Source: DATLZU01 sp035573855 (lineage in GTDB: Bacteria; Nitrospirota; Nitrospiria; Nitrospirales; Nitrospiraceae). From it: a stretch of DNA of 64,000 nt. The number at the start of each line of letters is the position of its first letter. Position 1 is the first letter of the stretch. The notes beneath the pieces were generated by a model. That model did not search any database. It was given only the letters and a program-made list of their open reading frames with translations, and was not told the origin of the DNA. Shown piece by piece: positions 23,385 to 32,287 of the stretch. The stretch lies in assembly GCA_035573855.1 (NCBI GenBank), contig DATLZU010000021.1:124001-188000 (forward strand), given 5' to 3'. Position numbers and translations under genes: made by a program.

Positions 23385-24800
23385 ATGAACATCATCGTTG
23401 TCGGGCTCAGTCATAAAACGGCTCCGATTGAAATCCGCGAGCGGTTGGCGGTTCCTGAAAGCCGGATGGGCGAAGCGCTCAGCCGCCTATGCTCGTACCC
23501 CGGGATCAAGGAAGGCATCCTTCTCTCCACATGCAACCGCGTCGAGGTTTACGCAGTGGTCGAGGACATCGAGTCAGGATATAGCCGAGTGCAGGAATTT
23601 CTCGCCGACACGCATCTCTCTCTCTCCTCAGAACAGTTGACTCCTCATCTTTACTGGCACGCCGGGGACAAGGCCATTGCGCACCTGTTTCGGGTCGCTG
23701 CCAGCTTGGATTCGATGATCGTCGGCGAATCGCAGATTCTGGGGCAATTAAAAGACGCCTTTGAGATCGCCCTTGCGCACAAGGCGACGGGATTGATTCT
23801 GAACAAGGTTGTGAAAAAAGCCATCTCCGTGGCCAAGCGCGTACGGACCGAAACCAAGATTTCGGAAATGGCCGTCTCTGTGAGCTACGCAGCCGTGGAA
23901 TTGGCCAAGAAGATTTTCTCCAGTCTTCGTGAAAAAACGGTGCTCCTGGTAGGGGCCGGTGAAATGGCCAAGCTGGCGGCGCGGCATCTGATGGCGCATG
24001 GTGTGCGCCAGGTCCGGATTACCACACGTAATCCTCACGCTGCGATGGATCTGGCCTGTCGGTTTAACGCGACGCCCATTCCGTTCGAAGAGTTCCGTGA
24101 CGATATGGCCACAGCGGACATCGTGCTTGTCTCGACCGGTGCGTCTCATTATTTGATCGGGGCCGAAGACGTGCAGCGGGCGGTCCGCCAACGGATGAAC
24201 CGGCCTATGTTTCTGATCGATATTTCCGTCCCACGAAACATCGATCCGGCGGTCCGACACATCGACAACGCATTTCTCTTTGACATCGACGACCTCAAGA
24301 TGCGGGTCGAACAGAACCGGGAAGAACGACTGCAGGAAGCCGAGAAGGCCGAGCGGATGGTGGCGGAGGAAGTGGTCGTCCTGCGGCAATGGCTCAAATC
24401 CTTGGAAGTCACCCCAACGATCGTTGCTCTTCGTGCCAGAACGGAGGAAATCAAGCGCGCGGAACTGGAGAAGACGTTGGGCCGTTTGGGGCATCTTTCG
24501 AACCACGAGCGGGAGTTGGTGGAGAATTTGGCGTCGGCCATTGTGAACAAACTCATTCACGGGGCCATGGTGACGCTCAAAGCCGAGGCCAATTCATCGG
24601 GTGGAGCCATGTTCGTCGAGGCGGCCCGCCGATTCTTTTGCCTGGAAGAGGCACCGACGGGCCGATCTGACCACTTGAACCGTAGCGACAGGTGGGACCG
24701 CTTTGCCCGGCTGGCAACACCCGCTCCGAGGCCGGAGCCTTTCGTGGCGGAAGAAGCAACAGAGGCTTCAAGGGAACAGGCGGGAGAGAAGAAGAGGTAG
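23385..24800 (+). CDS. hemA: Glutamyl-tRNA reductase
   Basis: A 471-residue enzyme of the first committed step of the C5 heme pathway, reducing Glu-tRNA(Glu) to glutamate-1-semialdehyde with NADPH. The nucleophile is C50 in LSTCNRVEVYA, the canonical position. ESQILGQLKDAF and the Rossmann GAGEMAKLAARHL follow, and the C-terminal dimerisation helices contain NKLIHG. The last 50 residues are a charged extension beyond the family norm. It overlaps no neighbour but is one base from ccsA. Confidence 0.96.
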   Translation: MNIIVVGLSHKTAPIEIRERLAVPESRMGEALSRLCSYPGIKEGILLSTCNRVEVYAVVEDIESGYSRVQEFLADTHLSLSSEQLTPHLYWHAGDKAIAHLFRVAASLDSMIVGESQILGQLKDAFEIALAHKATGLILNKVVKKAISVAKRVRTETKISEMAVSVSYAAVELAKKIFSSLREKTVLLVGAGEMAKLAARHLMAHGVRQVRITTRNPHAAMDLACRFNATPIPFEEFRDDMATADIVLVSTGASHYLIGAEDVQRAVRQRMNRPMFLIDISVPRNIDPAVRHIDNAFLFDIDDLKMRVEQNREERLQEAEKAERMVAEEVVVLRQWLKSLEVTPTIVALRARTEEIKRAELEKTLGRLGHLSNHERELVENLASAIVNKLIHGAMVTLKAEANSSGGAMFVEAARRFFCLEEAPTGRSDHLNRSDRWDRFARLATPAPRPEPFVAEEATEASREQAGEKKR

Positions 24801-24853
24801 TGTCAAAGCCTTACGTCCGATGCACTGGATGAGGCCCTTGGAGTCGGGATTGC

Positions 24854-25180
24854 ATGTCGACAGGCCTCAAACTCTTCACCTGCCCGAAGTGTCTGCATTC
24901 GTATCTGGGGCACGATCCGTTGCCCGATTGTCCGCGGTGCGGATTTGACTACCGGGAGCGGCAAGGGTTCCGCTGGGACGTCGTTGTCTATCTTCTGACC
25001 ATCCTCGGCTTGGTCAGCTTCCTCTTGGTCTCGTCGTATTACCGGGGATTGCTCGGGCTGGCACCGCCTCCAGCAGGCCCCGGGGTGAGGCAGCAAGCAT
25101 TCGAAGAGCAACTGCCCGGTGCGGACCGGCGAACGGAGTTTGATGCGTTGCGGACTCCTTCCCTGGATCCTGGACGATAG
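24854..25180 (+). CDS. Small zinc-ribbon membrane protein
   Basis: A 108-residue protein. Two CxxC pairs (C10, C13 and C26, C29) form a zinc ribbon, a hydrophobic span at about 43-64 crosses the membrane, and the C-terminal 40 residues are polar and Pro-rich. It sits between hemA and hemC. I do not know the family. Its conserved position would need checking before assigning a heme-related role. Confidence 0.7.
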   Translation: MSTGLKLFTCPKCLHSYLGHDPLPDCPRCGFDYRERQGFRWDVVVYLLTILGLVSFLLVSSYYRGLLGLAPPPAGPGVRQQAFEEQLPGADRRTEFDALRTPSLDPGR

Positions 25181-25243
25181 CCGGTTGCCGAAACATCGCG
25201 TTGGATGCCGGAATCGGCAAGTTGGTGCGAGGGGAATTGGACG

Positions 25244-26206
25244 GTGGCAGTGACGAACGGCAGGCGCAGCTCGCTGGTGCTCGGAACCCGAGGGAGCAAG
25301 CTGGCCCTTCGACAGAGCGAATGGGTGCGGACGCGGTTGCAGGAGATTTCGCCGGAGGTATCGGTGTCGCTCAAGCGGATTCAGACCTCCGGAGACAAGA
25401 TTCTCGACGTCGCGCTTGCGACGATCGGCGGCAAAGGACTCTTTGTTAAAGAAATTGAAGAGGCGCTTCTGCGCGGCGAGATCGATCTGGCTGTTCATAG
25501 CATGAAGGATGTGCCGACTATGCTGCCGGATGGTCTTGCCATCCTCTGCGTACCCGTGCGGGAAGATCCCCGCGACGTTTTGATTGCTCGGAACGGCCAC
25601 GCGTTTTCGCAGTTGCCGGCCGGAGCTCAGATCGGAACGAGCAGCCTGCGGAGGCAAGCTCAATTGCTGCACAGCCGCCCTGACCTCAAGATCGAGATGT
25701 TACGGGGCAACCTGGATACCCGGTTAAGGAAGCTGCGCGAAGGCCAATTCGACGCCATTGTGCTTGCTGCGGCCGGGCTCAAGCGGCTCGAGTGGACGGA
25801 GAACACAACCGAATACCTGCCGATGGAGGTCTGTCTCCCGGCGATCGGTCAGGGGGCGTTGGGCATCGAAGGGCGGTGCGATGATCTGTTCGTCCGGGAG
25901 CTCGTCGCGCCGTTGAACCATCCGCCCTCCCAGACGGCCGTCCTTGCGGAACGGGCACTCTTGCATCGGCTGGAAGGCGGATGCCAGGTGCCCGTCGCGG
26001 CTTATGCGACGTTGAGGGGAGATACACTGGTGCTCGATGGTTTGATTGCGAGCATTGATGGCCGGGACTTGATTCGGGATGTCGTCCAGGGCCCTCCATC
26101 GGAGCCTGAACGTCTGGGCGTGCGGCTGGCGGAACAGCTTCTGGCCAGGGGCGGGGACAAGATTCTGGATTCAATCTACGGAAGAGACCGCCATCGTGAC
26201 GTGTAA
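25244..26206 (+). CDS. hemC: Hydroxymethylbilane synthase (porphobilinogen deaminase)
   Basis: About 320 residues; polymerises four porphobilinogens to hydroxymethylbilane. It has LGTRGSKLALRQ at the start, KEIEEALLRGEIDLAVHSMKD with the catalytic Asp region, GTSSLRRQAQL and the dipyrromethane-binding Cys in EGGCQVPVAAYA. The frame opens at ATG 25205, but GTG 25244, after GAGGGGAA, fits the family length better. It overlaps the downstream cobA-hemD fusion by 11 bases. Confidence 0.95.
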   Translation: MAVTNGRRSSLVLGTRGSKLALRQSEWVRTRLQEISPEVSVSLKRIQTSGDKILDVALATIGGKGLFVKEIEEALLRGEIDLAVHSMKDVPTMLPDGLAILCVPVREDPRDVLIARNGHAFSQLPAGAQIGTSSLRRQAQLLHSRPDLKIEMLRGNLDTRLRKLREGQFDAIVLAAAGLKRLEWTENTTEYLPMEVCLPAIGQGALGIEGRCDDLFVRELVAPLNHPPSQTAVLAERALLHRLEGGCQVPVAAYATLRGDTLVLDGLIASIDGRDLIRDVVQGPPSEPERLGVRLAEQLLARGGDKILDSIYGRDRHRDV

Positions 26207-27761
26207 GCCTGGCAAGGTTTATCTGGTTGGGGCGGGTCCGGGTGATCCGAAGCTCCTGACCCTGCGCGGCAAGGAATGCCTCGAACAGGCGGATGTGGTG
26301 CTGTACGATTATCTGGCGAACCCCGTGCTTCTCGACTATGCGCCCGCTCGTGCTGAGCGGATTTACGTCGGGCGGCGAGGCCGAGGGACGTATCCGGATC
26401 AGGGGGAGATCAATCGTCTGCTTATCGACAAGACGAAGGCAGGCAAGATCGTTGTCCGTCTGAAAGGTGGCGATCCCTTTGTGTTTGGGCGGGGGGGAGA
26501 GGAGGCGGAAGCGGTGGCTGAAGCCGGGTTGGATTTCGAGGTGGTCCCGGGGGTGACGGCAGCGGTGGCGGTGCCGGCCTATGCGGGCATTCCGGTGACC
26601 CACCGGACGCTGGCCTCGACGGTAGCGTTCGTGACCGGTCATGAGGATCCGACCAAGGGGCCTTCGAAGTTGGAATGGCCGCGGCTCGCAACGGCGCAGG
26701 GGACGCTGGTCTTTCTGATGGGCATGAAAAATCTTCCGACCATCGTGTCGCGGCTGATCGCCGAGGGAAGGGCAGCGGACACGCCGGTGGCGGTCATCCG
26801 TTGGGGCACGCGGGCGAATCAGCGGACGATCGTGGGAACGCTGAGCGACATCGTGCAACGAGCCGAGGAGGCCGGGATGGAACCGCCGACCGTGATCGTG
26901 GTCGGCGAGGTCGTCCGCCTTCGGCAGCAGTTGAATTGGTTCGAGAAGCGGCCATTGTTCGGCAAGCGCATCCTGGTCACCAGGGCGCGCGAACAGGCAG
27001 CGGACCTGTCGAACTTGCTGGCTGCTTATGGTGGAGAACCGGTCGAGTGCCCCACCATCCAGATCGTGCCGCCGGAAAGTTGGGACGATCTGGATCAAGC
27101 TCTCGCCGAGCTTGACCACTACCGATGGCTGATCTTCACCAGCGTGAACGGCGTCGGACCGTTTATGGCCCGTCTGGCTGAGAAAGGACGGGATGCCCGT
27201 GCGCTGGCCGGCCTCAGCATCTGTTGCATCGGACCGCGCACCGCGAAAGAACTCGCCGTCTACGGATTGAAAGCTGATCTGGTTCCCTCGGAATATCAAG
27301 CCGAGGGCGTCATCGACGCATTGCGGAAGGCCGGCGTCAAGGGACAGAACATTCTCATCCCTCGCGCCGCGGTCGCACGGGAAATCTTGCCGGAACAACT
27401 GCGGGCGCTGGGCGCCGAGGTGCGCGTCGTGACGGCCTACCGGACGGTTATGCCGAAGGTGGACGTCCAGCATCTCCGAGAGCAATTTCAGCAACGCCGG
27501 ATCGACGTGATCACGTTCACCAGTTCATCCACGGTGCGCAATTTCAGCCGGCTGTTCGACGACCTTGCAGAGATGAAGAAAGCGACGGAAGGAGCGGTCG
27601 TCGCTTGCATCGGTCCGATCACCGCGGAGACCGCGCGGGAGCTCGGGTTCGCGGTAAACATTGTGGCCGGTGAAAATACCGTTCCCGCTCTGGCGCAGGC
27701 GATTGTTCGGCATTTTGCGGACGAGCGCGGGCCCGGGCAGCGTCGTTGTACGGTCTTCTAA
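26196..27761 (+). CDS. cobA/hemD: Fused uroporphyrinogen-III C-methyltransferase and uroporphyrinogen-III synthase
   Basis: A 521-residue two-domain enzyme. Residues 1-250 are the SAM-dependent methyltransferase (VYLVGAGPGDPKLLTLRG, VRLKGGDPFVFGRGGEEAE, GVTAA, PVTHR), which makes precorrin-2. Residues 265-515 are HemD (ILVTRAREQA, IFTSVNGV, IGPRTAKEL, FTSSSTVRNF), which cyclises hydroxymethylbilane. The fusion places synthase and methylase at the heme/siroheme branch. GTG 26196 overlaps the hemC stop, so translation is coupled. Confidence 0.95.
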   Translation: MTCKPGKVYLVGAGPGDPKLLTLRGKECLEQADVVLYDYLANPVLLDYAPARAERIYVGRRGRGTYPDQGEINRLLIDKTKAGKIVVRLKGGDPFVFGRGGEEAEAVAEAGLDFEVVPGVTAAVAVPAYAGIPVTHRTLASTVAFVTGHEDPTKGPSKLEWPRLATAQGTLVFLMGMKNLPTIVSRLIAEGRAADTPVAVIRWGTRANQRTIVGTLSDIVQRAEEAGMEPPTVIVVGEVVRLRQQLNWFEKRPLFGKRILVTRAREQAADLSNLLAAYGGEPVECPTIQIVPPESWDDLDQALAELDHYRWLIFTSVNGVGPFMARLAEKGRDARALAGLSICCIGPRTAKELAVYGLKADLVPSEYQAEGVIDALRKAGVKGQNILIPRAAVAREILPEQLRALGAEVRVVTAYRTVMPKVDVQHLREQFQQRRIDVITFTSSSTVRNFSRLFDDLAEMKKATEGAVVACIGPITAETARELGFAVNIVAGENTVPALAQAIVRHFADERGPGQRRCTVF

Positions 27762-27790
27762 AAAAATTAATAAATAGAGAGGAGCGGATT

Positions 27791-28183
27791 ATGGTGCCGG
27801 TGAAATCGTTCATGGTTCCTCGTGAAAAGTTCGTCACGGTCCATCGCGACACGGATGTGCAGACGGCCGCCCGGATGATGCGGGATCACAATATTGGCAG
27901 TCTCTTCGTGACCAACGGCAAGGACATCATCGGGATCATCACCGATACGGACATGGTCCGGCGCGTGGTCGCCGTCGGGGCCGATGCCACGAAAACGACG
28001 GTGGAGCAGATCATGTCTGCGCCCATCGTGACGATCGAAGAAAACAAGACGTTGCTGGACGCCAATGACCTGATGGCGCAGTCCCATCTCCGTCATCTCG
28101 GTGTGACGAGGGAAGGCAAGCTGGTCGGAATGATCTCGGTGCGAGATCTGGTCGTGTTTTTAACCAATCTGCCGAGAAAATAG
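27791..28183 (+). CDS. CBS-domain pair protein in the heme cluster
   Basis: A 130-residue protein with two CBS domains (about 5-58 and 70-123), opening VKSFMVPREKFVTV and containing GIITDTDMVRR and GMISVRDLVVF. It is a paralogue of the protein at 1301. ATG 27791 follows GAGAGGAG. Lying between cobA-hemD and hemB, it could sense adenylate energy state for the pathway, but no interaction can be read from the sequence. Confidence 0.9.
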   Translation: MVPVKSFMVPREKFVTVHRDTDVQTAARMMRDHNIGSLFVTNGKDIIGIITDTDMVRRVVAVGADATKTTVEQIMSAPIVTIEENKTLLDANDLMAQSHLRHLGVTREGKLVGMISVRDLVVFLTNLPRK

Positions 28184-28240
28184 CTGACGGCGGATAGCTC
28201 CAAGGCATTCGCTGTCAACTACCGGCTTGGAGGAGGAACA

Positions 28241-29212
28241 ATGGCGTTTCCGATCCACCGCCTGCGGAGATTGCGGCAGAGCGAGCCGCTCAGACGCATG
28301 GTCCGGGAAACCACTCTGTCGCCGTCCGATCTGATCTATCCGCTGTTTGTGGCGGATGGGCGCGATCGGAAGGAAGAAATCGGCTCCATGCCGGGCCAGT
28401 ATCGACTGTCGATCGACGTGTTGGTCAAGGAAGCGATGGAAGTTCGAACGCTGGGGATTCCGGCCGTGATCCTGTTTGGCATCCCGGATCGCAAGGACGA
28501 GCGAGGAAGTTCGGGGTATGATCCCCAGGGAATTGTCCAGCGAGCCGTTCGCGCGCTCAAGGATCAGGTGCCGGATCTTCTGGTGATCACCGATGTGTGC
28601 ATCGACGAGTACACCACCCACGGGCACTGCGGGCTGGTCAGAGACGGTCGCGTGCTGAACGATGAAACCTTGGACTGCCTCCGGGCGATGGCGCGCACCC
28701 ATGCCGAGGCCGGCGCGGATATGGTCGCGCCGTCCGACATGATGGATGGACGGGTCGCCGCCATCCGCGACGAGTTGGATCGCGCAGGTTTTCCCGATGT
28801 GCCCATTCTGGCTTACGCAGCCAAGTTCGCTTCCTGTTTCTATGCCCCGTTCCGGGAGGCAGCGGACTCGAGTCCAAAATTCGGAGACCGGCGGTCCTAT
28901 CAGATGGATCCGGCGAATCTCCGCGAAGCGCTCCGGGAAATCGACCTGGATATCGCCGAAGGGGCTGATATCGTCATGGTCAAGCCTGCGTTGCCCTCGC
29001 TCGACGTTCTGGCGCTGGCCAGGCAGCGGGTGCTGGTTCCTCTGGCCGCATACCAGGTGAGCGGGGAATACAGCATGATCAAGGCCGCGGCCCGGGCCGG
29101 CTGGCTGGACGAGACACGTGCGATAATGGAGTCATTGCTGGCTATCAAACGGGCCGGGGCGGATATGATTCTCACCTACTTCGCCAAGGATGCCGCCAAG
29201 CTCCTGAATTGA
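28241..29212 (+). CDS. hemB: Delta-aminolevulinic acid dehydratase (porphobilinogen synthase)
   Basis: A 323-residue enzyme that joins two 5-aminolevulinates to porphobilinogen. Schiff-base lysines are K195 (AAKFASCFY) and K248 (MVKPALP). The metal loop reads DVCIDEYTTHGHCG: C120 and C130 are kept, but the middle Cys (122 in E. coli) is Asp, so it is a mixed site rather than the three-Cys zinc type. GGAGGAGG precedes ATG 28241. The stop shares a base with the ribF start. Confidence 0.96.
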   Translation: MAFPIHRLRRLRQSEPLRRMVRETTLSPSDLIYPLFVADGRDRKEEIGSMPGQYRLSIDVLVKEAMEVRTLGIPAVILFGIPDRKDERGSSGYDPQGIVQRAVRALKDQVPDLLVITDVCIDEYTTHGHCGLVRDGRVLNDETLDCLRAMARTHAEAGADMVAPSDMMDGRVAAIRDELDRAGFPDVPILAYAAKFASCFYAPFREAADSSPKFGDRRSYQMDPANLREALREIDLDIAEGADIVMVKPALPSLDVLALARQRVLVPLAAYQVSGEYSMIKAAARAGWLDETRAIMESLLAIKRAGADMILTYFAKDAAKLLN

Positions 29213-30165
29213 TGACGCGCATGAAGGTCACCCGTGGCGTCGCCGCCTATATTCCACCCCCCTATCCAGTCTTGACGATCGGGAATTTTGACGGTCAACA
29301 TCGGGGACACCTCGCGTTGCTTCAGGCAGTGGTGGAAGCGGCCCGGGCCACTGGCGGTACCCCCGTCGTGCTGACTTTCGACCCGCACCCCGTCAGAATC
29401 CTTGCGCCGCAGGTCGAATTGCGGTTTCTAACTTCGATGGAGGAGAAGCTCGAGCGATTTGCCAAAGCGGGGGTCGCGGAAGTGGTGTTTTTGGAGTTTA
29501 CGCCGGCGCTCGCGGCGCTCACACCGGAGGAATTTGTCCGACAGGTGCTGTGTGAAGCGATCGGCGTTCGGGAGTTGTTCGTGGGGGATCATTTCGCGTT
29601 CGGGAAAGGTCGAGCCGGAAGGGTTGCGGACCTACAACGGTTGGCCGTCCGGTACGGATTTCGCGTGCATCCAATGCCCCCTGTCCGTGTCGATGGGGAG
29701 ATTGTCAGTTCGACGCGCATCAGACAGTTGGTTCAGGAGGGCGAGATGGCGAAGGCCACTCGGTTGCTGGGAAGACCGTATGCGCTGAGCGGCGTGGTGG
29801 TGCGCGGAGAACACCGGGGGCAATCGATGGGCTGGCCGACCGCCAACCTTCATCTCCCTCCTGGCCGCGTCATTCCTCCGGACGGTGTCTATGCGACGAT
29901 CATGGTCTGGCGAGAGCGAACGTTTCCCTCCGTAGCCTACATCGGCACGCGGCCGACTTTCGGTTCCGGTGAACGCCTGCTGGAGGTCTACGTGCTGGAT
30001 GAGGCTCTGGATCTCTACGGCCAGGAGGTGTCGGTGCGGTTTATAGAGCGACTGCGCGGGGATCAGGTCTTCGCCAGCGCGGAAGAGCTGGCGGCCCGAA
30101 TCACCGTCGATGTCAGTCTAGCGAGGGCAAGTCTCGGCAGAGCCTCACAAGCGGTGGATTCATGA
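29212..30165 (+). CDS. ribF: Bifunctional riboflavin kinase / FAD synthetase
   Basis: A 317-residue protein that makes FMN and then FAD. The N-terminal adenylyltransferase has LTIGNFDGQHRGHL (21-34) and SSTRIRQL. The C-terminal kinase has GVVVRGEHRGQSMGWPTANL and YVATI-type strands. ATG 29212 overlaps the hemB TGA (TGATG); ATG 29221 is an alternative. It overlaps tilS by four bases. Confidence 0.95.
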   Translation: MTRMKVTRGVAAYIPPPYPVLTIGNFDGQHRGHLALLQAVVEAARATGGTPVVLTFDPHPVRILAPQVELRFLTSMEEKLERFAKAGVAEVVFLEFTPALAALTPEEFVRQVLCEAIGVRELFVGDHFAFGKGRAGRVADLQRLAVRYGFRVHPMPPVRVDGEIVSSTRIRQLVQEGEMAKATRLLGRPYALSGVVVRGEHRGQSMGWPTANLHLPPGRVIPPDGVYATIMVWRERTFPSVAYIGTRPTFGSGERLLEVYVLDEALDLYGQEVSVRFIERLRGDQVFASAEELAARITVDVSLARASLGRASQAVDS

Positions 30166-31661
30166 ACACAGGGGAGGCGAAAGGATCGGCTTCGGCTGCT
30201 CCGGCACGGCCCCGTCTGCTGGAGCGGGTCGTTGAAACGGTCCGGCGAAAAGGATTGTTCGAACCCGGCCACCGTCTCCTGGTAGCCGTGTCCGGCGGGC
30301 CCGATTCGGTCGCCCTTCTTGCGTTATTGCACGAGCTGGCACCTTCGTGGAAATTGGCGCTGTCGGCGGCCCATTTCAATTATGGGCTCCGAGGTCAAGA
30401 ATCGGACGAGGACGCGGAATTCGTGGCCGATCTGTGCCGGCGATGGAGGATCGAATTGATTGCCCGGCGGCTCACGATTCCCGTTGGCGGCGGGTCGTTG
30501 CAGGAGAGGGCTCGGGTGGCCAGATATCAGGCGTTGGAAGAGATTGGCCAAAGTCTGGGTGCGAACCGCATTGCGTTGGGCCATACGGCCGACGACCAAG
30601 CGGAAACGGTGCTCATGTGGATGCTGCGGGGAGCGGGAATGACTGGCCTTGGAGGGATGCCGCCCATCCGGCAAGGACTTTTTGTCCGGCCTTTGCTTGA
30701 CGTCCCTCGTGCGGATATCTTGGCGTATCTGGAGGCTCGGCACCTTACGTATCGAGTCGATTCGAGCAATGCGCGGGCCGTCTACTTCAGAAACCGCATC
30801 AGGCGGGAACTGTTGCCTGTCATCATGCGGTTGGCGCCGAGGGCGGTCGAGGCCATTGGACGGCTGGCCGAGGTGCTGCGCGAAGACAGCCTCTATCTGG
30901 ACCACTATAGTGCCGAAGTTCTGGCCCGGCTGGTCACTGCCTCTGCGGAGGGAACGGTTTCGGTACATCGGGACGGCCTCCTCGCCCTGCCGACGGCCCT
31001 CCAACGCCGGATCGTCCGTGCGACGATCAGTCAAATCAATGGGATGGGGAAGTCGCCGTCCTTCGGGGCTGTCAACGCCGTGCTCGAACGGGTGGTGCGC
31101 GGACGATCCGGCACCGCATTGGCGGTGCGAGGAGCCTGGGTGGCGCGGGAAGGCGACCAGATTGTGTTCCGTCCCCATGGCAGTCCGGGACTGGTTGTTC
31201 ACGGTGGAAGGCTGGGCTTGCAGGGCGATGCGGACGAGACGGTTGAGCGGGAGGTGCCGATCCCCTCCGCGATTGTTTGGGAAGCTACGGGACAACGCAT
31301 CGAAGTCAAGTGGGCGGAGCCAGTCGAGGTACGGACGATGTTGTTCGAGGTGCACCGAGATCGGGCGGCAGTTTTCGACGCGGACCGGTTCACCCATCGG
31401 CTTCGGCTTCGGGGGTGGACGCCGGGGGACCTGTTTTATCCGCTTGGGATGCGGGGGCAGCGCAAGAAGCTGCAGGACTATTTCACCGATCTCAAAATCC
31501 CGCGAGCGGAACGTCGGCGCATCCCCTTGCTGGTTGCGCCGGAGGGTATCCTCTGGGTGGTCGGGTATCGGCCGGATCACCGGTTCGCCGCGGGCTCCTC
31601 GGCCGCGCGCGTGCTTGTGGCGACCGTGACCGGGAACGACGAGCGAGAAGGAGAGAGCTAA
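30162..31661 (+). CDS. tilS: tRNA(Ile)-lysidine synthase
   Basis: A 499-residue N-type ATP pyrophosphatase that converts C34 of the CAU-anticodon tRNA-Ile to lysidine. PP-loop VAVSGGPDS is at 41-49, followed by HFNYGLRG, LGHTADDQAETVLM and the TilS C-terminal domain with FYPLGM-x-G-x-KKLQDYF. ATG 30162 overlaps the ribF stop (ATGA). hpt starts one base after its stop, the usual tilS-hpt-ftsH order. Confidence 0.95.
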   Translation: MNTGEAKGSASAAPARPRLLERVVETVRRKGLFEPGHRLLVAVSGGPDSVALLALLHELAPSWKLALSAAHFNYGLRGQESDEDAEFVADLCRRWRIELIARRLTIPVGGGSLQERARVARYQALEEIGQSLGANRIALGHTADDQAETVLMWMLRGAGMTGLGGMPPIRQGLFVRPLLDVPRADILAYLEARHLTYRVDSSNARAVYFRNRIRRELLPVIMRLAPRAVEAIGRLAEVLREDSLYLDHYSAEVLARLVTASAEGTVSVHRDGLLALPTALQRRIVRATISQINGMGKSPSFGAVNAVLERVVRGRSGTALAVRGAWVAREGDQIVFRPHGSPGLVVHGGRLGLQGDADETVEREVPIPSAIVWEATGQRIEVKWAEPVEVRTMLFEVHRDRAAVFDADRFTHRLRLRGWTPGDLFYPLGMRGQRKKLQDYFTDLKIPRAERRRIPLLVAPEGILWVVGYRPDHRFAAGSSAARVLVATVTGNDEREGES

Positions 31662-31662
31662 C

Positions 31663-32202
31663 ATGGAGCGCATCTTCGGACGACCAATCGTGACCCAGGA
31701 GGAGATGCGTGCGCGTATCAGAGAGCTTGGCCGACAAATCACCGCCGACTACGCCGGCAAGGATCTCATTCTGGTCGGAGTGCTCAAAGGCGCCTACGCC
31801 TTCTACGCCGATTTGGCCCGGGCGATCCGGATCCCGATGCGGGTCGATTTCATCATCGTGACCAGTTACAACTCGAAGACCCGAACTTCGGGTAAAGTGA
31901 AGATAGTGGCCGACCTCACCGAGGATATCCGAGGACGGGATGTGCTGTTGGTGGAGGACATCGTGGACTCCGGCCTCACGGTGCAATATTTGGTGAAGAC
32001 CCTGGCAAAACGGAAGCCCCGATCGATCAAGGTTTGCACGCTCCTCAGCAAGCCGGAGCGCCGCAAGGTGGATGCCCAAGTGGACTATGTCGGTTTCAAA
32101 ATCCCCAACAAGTACGTCGTCGGGTACGGATTGGATTATCAACAAAAGTACAGGAACCTGCCGTACTTGGCGGTGCTGGATACGGTCGAAGAGCCCGTAT
32201 GA
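31663..32202 (+). CDS. hpt: Hypoxanthine phosphoribosyltransferase
   Basis: A 179-residue purine-salvage enzyme. The PRPP motif VLLVEDIVDSGLTV is at 94-107, with LKGAYAFYADL, DFIIVTSYN and the C-terminal VGYGLDYQQKYRNLPY base-binding strand. It begins one base after tilS and is followed by ftsH with a separate promoter. Confidence 0.96.
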   Translation: MERIFGRPIVTQEEMRARIRELGRQITADYAGKDLILVGVLKGAYAFYADLARAIRIPMRVDFIIVTSYNSKTRTSGKVKIVADLTEDIRGRDVLLVEDIVDSGLTVQYLVKTLAKRKPRSIKVCTLLSKPERRKVDAQVDYVGFKIPNKYVVGYGLDYQQKYRNLPYLAVLDTVEEPV

Positions 32203-32216
32203 GGGGCCTAGCGCTG

Positions 32217-32246
32217 TTGTCAGTGCGCGAAAGACTGTGTTAACAT
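32217..32246 (+). promoter_or_regulatory. Candidate promoter of ftsH
   Basis: TTGTCA (32217-32222), 18 bases, TAACAT (32241-32246), 41 bases before ATG 32288. A CGAGGAGGAA ribosome site follows. Confidence 0.55.
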
Positions 32247-32287
32247 TCAAACGCTTTTCGTGCGTGGGCCTTGCGAGGAGGAATTGA

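Noticed and set aside
25779..27494. Minus-strand open frame of 571 codons opposite hemC and cobA-hemD
   Set aside because: High-GC shadow of two well-supported genes; composition is His/Arg/Pro-rich and no motif is visible.
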